NCBI GenBank assembly: GCA_030589835.1 | Contig: JAUUZS010000324.1 | Coordinates: 1 to 5,565, forward strand | Direction of reading: 5' to 3' | DNA: 5,565 bases | Origin: Cyclobacteriaceae bacterium | GTDB lineage: Bacteria > Bacteroidota > Bacteroidia > Cytophagales > Cyclobacteriaceae | Part shown: positions 1 through 5,481 of the stretch, in pieces | Layout: the number at the start of each line of letters is the position of its first letter | Numbering within the stretch: the first letter of the stretch is position 1 | The notes under the pieces: generated by a model | Databases searched by the model: none | Told to the model about the DNA's origin: nothing | Seen by the model: only the letters and a program-made list of their open reading frames with translations | Program-made: the position numbers and the translations under genes

Positions 1-629
1 ATTGTTTTCCATTCCAATGGTGACGAGGTGATTTCTTCAGCAACTTTTAAATTTCCAAAATCACCCTTCCCCAGGGAGAATCCAAAAAGAATTAAGCCCA
101 CTACCAGAAGCACTTTCATGATCGTGAGATAATTCTGGACTTTAGCACCAAAATCAACCCCCCTCAGATGGACCAATGTAAAAATGACAATGATAAGAAT
201 CGAATAGATTTTTTTCATCCCTTCAATGCCAATCCATGAATTTTCAAAAATATAGGGAAGTGCACGACTCAGGTATTCACTAAAACCAATGGACGAAGCT
301 GCAATGGGAGCCGAAAAACCTACCACAAAAGACACCCAGCCACTCAAAAAACCAAGCTTAGGATTGTACAGCTTGGATAAAATCGCATACTCGCCCCCGG
401 CATTAGGTATTGATGCCCCCAGTTCTCCGTAACACATCGCTCCGGCAAAAGCAATGAAGCCTCCTACAAGCCAAAGCGCCAGCATTAAAATAGGATCCTT
501 GAGGCCTGCCATCAGAAGCCCGGAAGTGGTAAAAATCCCCGCTCCTATCATATTGGCAATGACTATATTTGTGACAGGAAACAAGCCTAATCGCCTCGTT
601 AAAAATCCTTTCGTCTGCTGATTTTTCAA
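1..629 (-). CDS. APC-family amino-acid permease, N-terminal half (runs off left edge)
   Basis: Predicted inner-membrane amino-acid/polyamine/organocation (APC) transporter. The 209 visible residues cover about five of the usual 12 membrane segments (roughly residues 15-37, 46-67, 93-117, 141-158, 170-186). Family landmarks seen: NMIGAGIF at 26-33 in TM1, which is the backbone substrate-binding break of APC proteins, and CYGELGASIPNAGGEY at 66-81, the conserved ELG..P.aGGeY stretch after TM2. Full-length members have about 430-480 residues, so roughly half is missing beyond base 1. The start is taken as TTG at 627-629. No ATG lies in frame before TM1: the first is inside it at residue 27, and a stop (the TAG of the upstream gene) lies only 9 bases upstream. 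It is the second gene of a probable two-gene operon with the methyltransferase-like gene, with a 6-base gap, which suggests coupled translation. Substrate cannot be told; the LAT-like or antiporter branches fit best. The family call is firm and the start is likely. Confidence 0.88.
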   Translation of the reverse strand, partial: MKNQQTKGFLTRRLGLFPVTNIVIANMIGAGIFTTSGLLMAGLKDPILMLALWLVGGFIAFAGAMCYGELGASIPNAGGEYAILSKLYNPKLGFLSGWVSFVVGFSAPIAASSIGFSEYLSRALPYIFENSWIGIEGMKKIYSILIIVIFTLVHLRGVDFGAKVQNYLTIMKVLLVVGLILFGFSLGKGDFGNLKVAEEITSSPLEWKT

Positions 630-635
630 AAATTG

Positions 636-1295
636 CTATTCAGATTTTTTATAACTTATTGAAATGCCCGAGCTGCTCGAATTATCAACTGTAGTTTTAT
701 AATTTGATAACTGCTGTACATGTTTTAAAAAATCACCGGCACCACCATAGGTGTTGCTCACGTTATGGGCGGTAAAACATCCACCAACCTGCAGCTTAGG
801 GTCCACATCCTTGAAATATTGAGTGTACCACCCTTTATCGGCATCAGAAAAAACAAAATCAAATGGCCCTTCTAGTTTTTTTACTAATTCGTGGGCATCG
901 GCCAGACGTGCATCAACATAATCTGACAAGCCTGCTTTTTTTATGTTTTCGAGGGCTGTTTTGTGCCTTCCTTCATCAATTTCTATGGTAATGACTTTAC
1001 CCCCTGTTTTGCTCACCGCCCAGGCCATCCATATGGTAGAGTGGCCAGTTGAAGTTCCGATTTCCAATACGGATTTATACTTGTTTTTTACAATAATATC
1101 ATGCAATGCCTTGCCATCCTGATAGGGCACATTCCAATATCGCCATTCATCATTTCGATCTTCTAAAAACGCGGTGACTTTTTTGTCTAACTCCTGCTGG
1201 CTTTTGGCCTTTTGAGCATAGCCATTCGCAGAGACAAAAAATATAACAATTGATACAATTGCTATTTGTAGCTTTATTGACCTTGAAATTTTCAT
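636..1295 (-). CDS. Exported class I SAM-methyltransferase-fold protein (O-methyltransferase-like)
   Basis: 219 residues. The Rossmann methyltransferase core is clear: motif I VLEIGTSTG at 76-84 (SAM glycine loop), the acidic end of strand 2 in IEID (E105), ADA at 132-134 in the usual adenine-contact position, and FVFSDADKGWY at 147-157, which matches the post-II region of the caffeoyl-CoA/catechol O-methyltransferase group (COG4122-like). In that group a D-N pair near the next strand helps bind metal; here it reads AHNV, so His177 replaces Asp. Residues 1-28 form a signal peptide: basic MKISRSIK, a hydrophobic stretch at about 9-22, then ANGYA|Q. The protein should therefore act in the periplasm, where SAM is not known to be available. 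Substrate is unknown. The start is the only ATG before the signal peptide. It probably heads an operon with the permease. An 18-base part of its leader nearly matches the leader of the SnoaL-like gene. It could be an active enzyme with an unusual location or a repurposed fold. Confidence 0.86.
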   Translation of the reverse strand: MKISRSIKLQIAIVSIVIFFVSANGYAQKAKSQQELDKKVTAFLEDRNDEWRYWNVPYQDGKALHDIIVKNKYKSVLEIGTSTGHSTIWMAWAVSKTGGKVITIEIDEGRHKTALENIKKAGLSDYVDARLADAHELVKKLEGPFDFVFSDADKGWYTQYFKDVDPKLQVGGCFTAHNVSNTYGGAGDFLKHVQQLSNYKTTVDNSSSSGISISYKKSE

Positions 1296-1297
1296 TT

Positions 1298-1315
1298 TTA
1301 ATTGGGTTTTGTTGA
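1298..1315 (-). promoter_or_regulatory. Leader segment shared with the SnoaL-like gene (copy 1)
   Basis: Just upstream of the methyltransferase-like start codon the minus strand reads TCAACAAAACCCAATTAA, ending 2 bases before the ATG. The leader of the SnoaL-like gene carries the same stretch at the same distance with 16 of 18 bases identical. It may be the transcript's 5' end or ribosome-loading region; Bacteroidota often use A-rich leaders in place of a Shine-Dalgarno sequence. The match is seen directly; the function is inferred. Confidence 0.35.
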
Positions 1316-1472
1316 TGTGTCTTTAGAACAGTGAAAAAATTTCTGATGTAGAAAACCTTACTATTTTTCAGTTCTTATCTTATAAAATTATACATTCTGA
1401 ACCGTAAGTAAAATGAATCAATATTAATTTTACCGTATTAGTGAATATCAATTTTTCTTTTCACAAAAAAAA

Positions 1473-2096
1473 TCATGGCCTGAAAATAATCGGGAGTCCA
1501 TAAACCGAACTCACGATTTTTCCTTTTTCCATTCCGGCGTCCCATTTTGGCATGTTCTTAATAATCCTTAAGGCCTCTTTATCGCAGCCTTCATTTACCC
1601 CTTTTACAATTCTCACGTCCCGGATGGCTCCGTCCTTGGTCACAACAAAAGCGACATATACATTGCCCTTTTGTACATTCTCAGGATACTCAATATTTTC
1701 TTGGATATACTTAAAAAGAGCGTCTTTGCCCCCGACAAACTCCGGTGGCACTTCTGTTTTTTTGTAAATCGTTTCGCCATCTTCATCGACCCACGAGTTT
1801 GAAAGCGATGAACCTTCTGACTCGTCAGCAAAGGCATCTTCGGCCCATGTATTGCTCAGCTGGCCTTTATCCTCCTCATCTACCCAGGTGCTGCTCAGAT
1901 TTGAAGCTTCAGAGGCATCGATCCATTCATTTCCAGGTGCAGAATTTTTACCTCCCTTTTTTGATTCTGCCTTAGTTTCAGTCCTTTTTTCATCATCTTT
2001 TCTCGATTCTTCATTCTTTTTTGACCCACATGAATACATAAATATTGTGGAAACAAAAAACAAACTCAAAATACGAGCTAAAGGCTTATTCATCAT
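1473..2096 (-). CDS. Lipoprotein with Trp-repeat linker and TonB C-terminal domain
   Basis: 207 residues. The N-terminus is a type II signal peptide, with a hydrophobic stretch at about 8-20 and a lipobox ending YSC, giving lipidated Cys23. A charged Lys/Glu/Asp-rich segment follows (about 25-50). Residues 56-107 hold four short acidic repeats centred on W58, W71, W84 and W102, of the form S-x-W-[VA]-[DE]-[DE] in the last three. Residues 117-207 form a TonB C-terminal domain (TonB_C): PPEFVGGKDALFKYI, then NIEYP, VYVAFVVTKDG, a D-x-EALR helix and MPKW, ending LPIIF. True TonB has an N-terminal membrane helix and energises outer-membrane receptors. This one is lipid-anchored with no proton-channel partner nearby, so it more likely binds a receptor or another envelope protein. 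The start is at tandem ATGs (2094-2096 and 2091-2093) and either could serve. It diverges from the ceramidase-like gene; the next gene on its strand starts 177 bases downstream, so it is probably a separate transcript. Confidence 0.87.
   Translation of the reverse strand: MMNKPLARILSLFFVSTIFMYSCGSKKNEESRKDDEKRTETKAESKKGGKNSAPGNEWIDASEASNLSSTWVDEEDKGQLSNTWAEDAFADESEGSSLSNSWVDEDGETIYKKTEVPPEFVGGKDALFKYIQENIEYPENVQKGNVYVAFVVTKDGAIRDVRIVKGVNEGCDKEALRIIKNMPKWDAGMEKGKIVSSVYGLPIIFRP
1786..1931 (-). repeat. Degenerate Trp-centred tandem repeat inside the lipoprotein gene
   Basis: This stretch encodes residues 56-103 of the lipoprotein. The Trp codons lie at 1923-1925, 1884-1886, 1845-1847 and 1791-1793, spaced 13, 13 and 18 codons apart. 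The similar protein units are SSTWVDEED, LSNTWAEDA and LSNSWVDED, with the more divergent NEWIDASEA first. The two middle units are also alike in DNA, both sharing TTGCTCAG/CTGCTCAG (plus strand) next to the Trp codon. This suggests duplication of a 39-base unit followed by drift. The role is unknown; an acidic binding linker is possible. Confidence 0.6.
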
Positions 2097-2241
2097 CTTA
2101 AATTTATGTGAAAAAATTTAATTAAAATTAATCAAATACAATGGTTCGGGCTTCATTCAGCTATATTTTTTTTATGAAGATGACATTAAATTGATCTGGA
2201 AAAATAATAATTCTATTATATTCGAGCGACAGAAAAGTATA

Positions 2242-3612
2242 ATGATCAAAAAGATAAGCTCAACAAAAAAGTTTTGGAGTGCATGGATCGCATTATTTGC
2301 AGTTATTTTTTTTCCAATCGCATCAATTGCCCCACTTGATTTCACTCCACTAGACCAACTCACGGAAGTACAACAGACGTATCAAAACCTTAATGAGGCG
2401 GCATTGAATTCGTCGGAAGGAAAAACGAGAATCGCCTCGGGTTGGGCTTCGGTAAATATAACCCCAAAATCCCCCATAAAAATGGCCGGTTATGGCTCCA
2501 GGGGTCCATATACTTCCGTTCTGGATTCATTGTATTCCCGTGCTGTAGTATTTGATAATGGCATCAAGGAAGTTGTGATAATTTCGCTGGATTTGCTTTT
2601 ATTTCCGGAAATCGTTAAAGATGCTATTCAGGATTCGCTTTCTAAGGTAGGATTTCTGGAAGATGAGATTTTCCTGAATGCCACACATACCCATAATGGG
2701 TTTGGAAGCTGGGAAAAATCCTTGGCAGGGAAATTTATTTTTGGCGATTATAATCAGGGAAATGTGGCTTATATGATTTCCCAAATATTGAAAAGTGTGC
2801 GGCTCGCCAGAAATAATAAATCGCTAGTTAAAATCGGGTTTGGAAAAATTGATGCCCATGAATTAGTAGCAAACAGGCTTGCAGGAAAAAAAGGAAAAAA
2901 AGATCCATTCCTGAGGGTAATCAGTCTAAAAAAAGAAAATGGCATAAAAGCAGTTATCACTTCTTTTACCGGTCACCCCACAAACATGAATGCAGACAAT
3001 TGGGAGATAAGCAGAGATTATCCCGGCGTTTTGGTTGATGAATTGGAAAAACAAAATGACGTGGATTTTGCCATGTTTTGTGCGGGAATGGTCGGAAGTC
3101 ATAGCATTAACATCGATATCGCCAAAGGTCATGAGCGCATCAGGAGGGTAGGCGAACTGTTAAGTAAAAAAATTAACCACAATCTTGACTCAATAGATTA
3201 CCAGTGGTTTTCGAATCTTGGTGGCATGGATGTGGAAATAAAAATGCCCCCCTCCCAACTGCGGATTAGCAATGGACTTCGGATCAGAGACTGGCTATTC
3301 AGCGCATTACTCAAGCCTCTTCAGGCCAATATTAAGGTACTAGAAATCGGTAATGTGCTGTTGGTGGGAATGCCGTGTGACTATTCAGGTGAATTATCCA
3401 TTAACAACAGCCTGGATCAATTTGCCAATGCCCATGGCAAACAGCTATTCATCACCAGTTTTAACGGAAATTATGTTGGGTATATTTCCGAAGATGGTCA
3501 TTACGCAACATGTGATCATGACGAAGTAAAAACCATGAATTGGGTTGGCCCTTATAAAGGAAAATACTTTACGGATATTATCAAAAAAACCATAGAACAA
3601 GCCTCTATATAG
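2242..3612 (+). CDS. Neutral/alkaline ceramidase N-terminal-domain family hydrolase
   Basis: 456 residues, a usual full length for bacterial single-domain members. The family is the neutral/alkaline non-lysosomal ceramidase N-terminal domain (PF04734), zinc-dependent amidases whose best-known members cleave ceramide to sphingosine and fatty acid. Residues 12-30 are a hydrophobic anchor or uncleaved signal. Family blocks in order: GWASVNITP 67-75, MAGYGSRG 81-88, DSLYSRAVVFDNG 95-107, ATHTHNG 147-153 (His149 and His151), FTGHPTN 242-248 (His245), RDYPG 258-262, CAGMVGSHS 280-288, GMPCDYSGEL 376-385, TSFNGNYVGYI 405-415 and MNWVGPYKGKYF 432-443. Zinc ligands in characterised ceramidases are two His, a Glu and a Tyr; His149, His245, the Asp380/Glu384 region and Tyr411/Tyr414 are the likely counterparts. 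ATG 2242 is preferred over an in-frame TTG at 2191, because the TTG adds 17 residues ahead of a normal signal sequence. Substrate is unproven and many relatives are uncharacterised. The stop codon overlaps the edge of a MITE-like element. Confidence 0.88.
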   Translation: MIKKISSTKKFWSAWIALFAVIFFPIASIAPLDFTPLDQLTEVQQTYQNLNEAALNSSEGKTRIASGWASVNITPKSPIKMAGYGSRGPYTSVLDSLYSRAVVFDNGIKEVVIISLDLLLFPEIVKDAIQDSLSKVGFLEDEIFLNATHTHNGFGSWEKSLAGKFIFGDYNQGNVAYMISQILKSVRLARNNKSLVKIGFGKIDAHELVANRLAGKKGKKDPFLRVISLKKENGIKAVITSFTGHPTNMNADNWEISRDYPGVLVDELEKQNDVDFAMFCAGMVGSHSINIDIAKGHERIRRVGELLSKKINHNLDSIDYQWFSNLGGMDVEIKMPPSQLRISNGLRIRDWLFSALLKPLQANIKVLEIGNVLLVGMPCDYSGELSINNSLDQFANAHGKQLFITSFNGNYVGYISEDGHYATCDHDEVKTMNWVGPYKGKYFTDIIKKTIEQASI

Positions 3613-3771
3613 AGCCTGTCCATAAAGTCATCGAATTGAATTATTCATCTTTTTGCGCCTCATTACCTTTCTCAACTTGCCTAATACCCAGGCATTTGCT
3701 GCATTGAGAAAGCCAAAAATTCATCAAAAATCTAAACAATTCAAAAATCAAGCACTTTATGGACAGCCTCT
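3611..3771. mobile_element. MITE-like 161-base element with 18-base terminal inverted repeats
   Basis: The left end AGAGCCTGTCCATAAAGT (3611-3628) and the right end ACTTTATGGACAGCCTCT (3754-3771) are inverted repeats matching at 17 of 18 bases. The similarity continues inward imperfectly: GAATTG lies just inside the left end, and its complement CAATTC just inside the right. A nested stem sits in the middle (CTTTCTCAA 3667-3675 with TTGAGAAAG 3704-3712; TGCCT 3678-3682 with AGGCA 3690-3694). There is no transposase, so it would need one supplied in trans. A clear target duplication is not visible, since the left flank is itself palindromic (CTCTATATAGAG, 3603-3614). It sits between two convergent genes and may also act as a two-way transcription barrier. 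Confidence 0.7.
3667..3712. repeat. Nested stem-loop in the centre of the MITE-like element
   Basis: The 9-base outer arms CTTTCTCAA/TTGAGAAAG enclose the 5-base inner arms TGCCT/AGGCA, with unequal side loops (2 and 9 bases) and a 7-base terminal loop. It has no adjoining long T-run on either strand, so it is not a standard intrinsic terminator, though an RNA from either strand would fold. Function unknown. Confidence 0.5.
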
Positions 3772-3798
3772 TAGTAAGTTTCCTGAGAAAAAAACTGG

Positions 3799-4539
3799 CT
3801 ACTGATTTTTTAGTTTGATCTGTGCTGTATTTTTTTCAAAATCAGCTTTTACCAAGGTCAGAAATATTGCGGATGAAATTCCTGCCGAGCCATAAACCAT
3901 ACACATCACCATAATCTGATATCTGGCGGCAATAAAAGGTGTCACCCCCGATAATATTTGTCCGGTCATCATTCCCGGAAGGGAAACAAGACCTACTGCA
4001 AATAGTGAATTGGTTATTGGTATCAGTGATGCTTGAATGGCGACATTTCTTGCCTGATTATAAGGGACATCTCTTTTTAATTCAGACTCAAGTCTTTCTC
4101 CTGCAATACTCACACTATTCATGGCATTGGCAAAGATCATCCCCGCCAATGGAATCATATAACTAGGTAAAAACCAGGGTTCCAAGCCCAGCACCCCCTG
4201 GGTAACCAAAAACAAAATGAGCCCACCGGAAAAAGCGATCGAATAAAATGATTTTAAATACAAGGATTTTTTTGGCATCTGCATGGTCCGCAAAGCAATA
4301 AGGCTTGACGAAAAAAGCATGACTGCTAACACAGCCAGAACAATAAGGGAGCTGTCGGCTTCAAAAATATATGCCAGAAAATACCCAATGAGCAAAAGCT
4401 GTATGAGCATTCGAAATACGGCATAGAGCGAATTTTTATATAATAATTTCCATTTCCATAAAATAAGGATTACCGCAACTACGGGAATAAATGCCAAAGC
4501 TAAATTCTGCAAAGGAATGATCTGAACTGAACTATTCAT
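3799..4539 (-). CDS. fetB: FetB/YbbM-family (UPF0014) ABC transporter permease
   Basis: 246 residues with about seven hydrophobic segments (roughly 11-28, 40-57, 63-83, 97-117, 125-142, 170-190, 205-229). Signature blocks of the FetB family are clear: GMIFANAMNSVSIAGERLE at 133-151, and NSLFAVGLVSLPGMMTGQIL (177-196) followed by SGVTPFIAARYQIMVM (197-212). In E. coli FetB is the membrane subunit of FetAB, linked to iron efflux and peroxide resistance; FetA is the ATPase. No ATPase gene is next to it here: the neighbours are a MITE-like element and a SnoaL-like gene, so the partner must lie elsewhere or be shared. The start is ATG 4537-4539, which gives an N-terminus like known FetB. An in-frame TTG at 4576-4578 would add 13 residues but lies inside the candidate promoter. 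A terminator upstream separates it from the SnoaL-like gene, so it is probably transcribed alone. Substrate in this organism is inferred only from the family. Confidence 0.88.
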   Translation of the reverse strand: MNSSVQIIPLQNLALAFIPVVAVILILWKWKLLYKNSLYAVFRMLIQLLLIGYFLAYIFEADSSLIVLAVLAVMLFSSSLIALRTMQMPKKSLYLKSFYSIAFSGGLILFLVTQGVLGLEPWFLPSYMIPLAGMIFANAMNSVSIAGERLESELKRDVPYNQARNVAIQASLIPITNSLFAVGLVSLPGMMTGQILSGVTPFIAARYQIMVMCMVYGSAGISSAIFLTLVKADFEKNTAQIKLKNQ

Positions 4540-4574
4540 CTTCTTAAAATCAATATATCGTGTGATTAATGAAA

Positions 4575-4605
4575 TCAATTTAGCTTGAATAATTCATTCA
4601 CCAAA
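4575..4605 (-). promoter_or_regulatory. Candidate fetB promoter (Bacteroidota -33/-7 type)
   Basis: On the minus strand TTTG (4605-4602) is followed after exactly 19 bases by TAAATTGA (4582-4575). The Bacteroidota primary sigma consensus is TTTG, 19-21 bases, TAnnTTTG. The -33 box is perfect and the -7 box matches 4 of its 6 fixed bases. Transcription would begin near 4568, giving a leader of about 29 bases before the ATG. Support is the position and spacing only. Confidence 0.35.
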
Positions 4606-4624
4606 CAAGAAAGCTCTTTCTTGT
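4605..4624. promoter_or_regulatory. 20-base palindrome next to the fetB promoter, possible operator
   Basis: ACAAGAAAGCTCTTTCTTGT has perfect 9-base arms around a CT centre. It lies about 66 bases upstream of the fetB start and touches the candidate -33 box, between that box and the terminator of the upstream gene. This is a plausible site for a dimeric regulator, such as a metal or redox sensor given the FetB family's role, but no known operator consensus is recognised. As RNA it would need to open to a 4-base loop, so a DNA-binding role is favoured. Confidence 0.45.
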
Positions 4625-4653
4625 AAAAAAAATACCCCGCGAAAGGTGCGGGG
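4625..4653 (-). terminator. Intrinsic terminator of the SnoaL-like gene
   Basis: On the minus strand the arms CCCCGC (4653-4648) and GCGGGG (4640-4635) close a 7-base loop, followed by TA and a run of eight T (4632-4625). It lies about 75 bases after the stop of the SnoaL-like gene and about 85 bases before the fetB start, so it ends the former's transcript. The stem is all G/C and the T-tract is on the minus side only, which makes the strand assignment firm. Confidence 0.88.
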
Positions 4654-4726
4654 CAAAGCATTTTACTTTGTAAGCATAGAATAAAATGTCTGGCGTAGTA
4701 TGGCTCAACATCTAAAAGACACTAAA

Positions 4727-5089
4727 TTACGCGGGTGTATTATAATAAAACCGCTCATGAACGATTTGATCCCCCTTCCATTTCTGAGTACACACTTCCT
4801 CCATTTTCATTCGATTTCCATCCTGAAATGTAGCATCCATCCAGGTTTCCACCATCGTGATTCCTTCCTCTTCATTTGAAGTAATTCCAGTAACACCTCC
4901 TCCATGCATTTCCTTAATTGACGATAGCCATTGTTTTTCAAACTCCCTGTTGGCATGCTTGCCTTTGCGTTCTTCACCTGTGGCTTCCACCATAACAACA
5001 TCATCATGATAGTACTTTTCAAATGCTTCCAGCATTTGGCCTTGCCCAATCATTGTGTACAATGCACTCACATTTTGTAAATAGCTCAT
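4727..5089 (-). CDS. SnoaL-like / NTF2-fold small protein
   Basis: 120 residues with no signal peptide or membrane segment, so it is predicted cytoplasmic. The order of elements fits the NTF2-like (SnoaL) fold: an N-terminal helix pair including GQMLEAFEKYYHDDVVMVEA (18-37), where YYHDDVVMVE is the typical turn into the first strand, then a REFEKQWLSSI helix (48-58), strands TMVETWMDATF (78-88) and KMEEVCTQKWKGDQIVHERFYYN (95-117). The closing G-x-I-x-x-E-x-F-Y-Y is characteristic. The fold serves as polyketide cyclase, isomerase, binding protein or enzyme subunit; nothing here fixes a reaction. The length is typical. ATG 5087-5089 opens the fold directly and is the evident start. It appears monocistronic, with a strong terminator downstream and more than 400 bases without a gene upstream. 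Its leader nearly matches that of the methyltransferase-like gene. Confidence 0.85.
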   Translation of the reverse strand: MSYLQNVSALYTMIGQGQMLEAFEKYYHDDVVMVEATGEERKGKHANREFEKQWLSSIKEMHGGGVTGITSNEEEGITMVETWMDATFQDGNRMKMEEVCTQKWKGDQIVHERFYYNTPA

Positions 5090-5091
5090 AG

Positions 5092-5109
5092 TTATTTGGT
5101 TTTTGTTGA
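5092..5109 (-). promoter_or_regulatory. Leader segment shared with the methyltransferase-like gene (copy 2)
   Basis: The minus strand reads TCAACAAAAACCAAATAA, ending 2 bases before the SnoaL-like ATG. It is 16 of 18 identical to 1315-1298 and at the same distance from the start codon. This suggests a common translation-initiation or transcript-start arrangement; function is inferred. Confidence 0.35.
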
Positions 5110-5148
5110 AATTGGCACATAATTTGGCTCATTAAATTATTCTTGTTT

Positions 5149-5162
5149 GTCTTTAAAAAGAC
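5149..5162. promoter_or_regulatory. 14-base palindrome upstream of the SnoaL-like gene
   Basis: GTCTTTAAAAAGAC has perfect 6-base arms around AA and lies 60 bases upstream of the SnoaL-like start codon, a position suited to an operator or promoter-proximal site. It differs in sequence from the fetB palindrome. No convincing -33/-7 boxes were found around it. In A/T-rich DNA such a palindrome can arise by chance. Confidence 0.25.
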
Positions 5163-5329
5163 TTTCTGCACAGTAATGATCAAGGTTTTTATGACGCCAA
5201 AAATAAAAAGGGCATCAAGTGTTGTACTGCAAATTCATGTTGCCATTTCAATGGAAATGCTAAGCACTTAGGAATGGCTATAAATAAGTTGACCGAATTG
5301 ACGAATTTATTTTTTTCCCTGCCTCGCAG

Positions 5330-5372
5330 CCTGCCGGCTATAGCCGTCAGGTGGTCTTTACATCTCACCTGA
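5330..5372. repeat. Two overlapping inverted repeats, G/C-rich
   Basis: The first is a 22-base palindrome (5330-5351) with a perfect 12-base core CGGCTATAGCCG (5335-5346), flanked by CCTG and CAGG with one mismatched pair. The second uses TCAGGTG (5347-5353) and CACCTGA (5366-5372) around a 12-base loop. They share the TCAGG segment (5347-5351), so the two folds exclude each other. There is no T-run and no gene ending nearby, so a terminator role is unlikely; a dispersed intergenic repeat is the better guess. Confidence 0.55.
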
Positions 5373-5458
5373 ATCGCCCAGTTTAGCTTAGAAAAATTAA
5401 TTTAACCGGACCAAATTTGTGATAGAAGCTATTGGGGACCTCTATTAATTCCTTTTGG

Positions 5459-5481
5459 AATACCAACACAGGTATTTTTTT
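5459..5481 (+). repeat. Short stem followed by T-run, terminator-like
   Basis: AATACC (5459-5464) pairs with GGTATT (5471-5476) around AACACA and runs into seven T (5475-5481). It has the form of a plus-strand intrinsic terminator but only two G/C pairs, and no plus-strand gene ends nearby. It is probably part of the larger repeat to its right. Confidence 0.25.

Noticed and set aside
620..640. Read-through of the TAG to make a methyltransferase-permease fusion, hinted by TAG CAA TTT resembling a viral read-through context
   Set aside because: The context is known from eukaryotic hosts and is not a full match. The methyltransferase-like domain is exported, while the N-terminus of an APC permease lies in the cytoplasm, so the fused topology makes no sense.
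1360..1420. Possible promoter TTTT, 19 bases, TAATTTTA upstream of the methyltransferase-like gene
   Set aside because: Each box misses a key base of TTTG/TAnnTTTG and the region is so A/T-rich that near matches are expected by chance.
1441..1472. Possible hairpin GTGAA/TTCAC with a T-run after the lipoprotein gene
   Set aside because: On the minus strand the T-run comes before the stem, the stem has 5 pairs and the loop is 14 bases, so it is not a working intrinsic terminator.
1552..2121. Several open frames overlapping the lipoprotein gene on both strands
   Set aside because: They have no domain similarity and lie across a gene with a clear lipobox and TonB_C domain.
2191..2241. TTG start giving a 473-residue ceramidase-like protein
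   Set aside because: The extra 17 residues precede a normal basic-plus-hydrophobic signal sequence that begins at ATG 2242.
2097..2241. Promoters for the divergent lipoprotein and ceramidase-like genes
   Set aside because: Promoters must exist here, but no -33/-7 pair with correct spacing was found on either strand.
4540..4578. TTG start giving a 259-residue FetB
   Set aside because: The added residues are not FetB-like and the TTG lies within the candidate -7 box; ATG 4537-4539 fits the family N-terminus.
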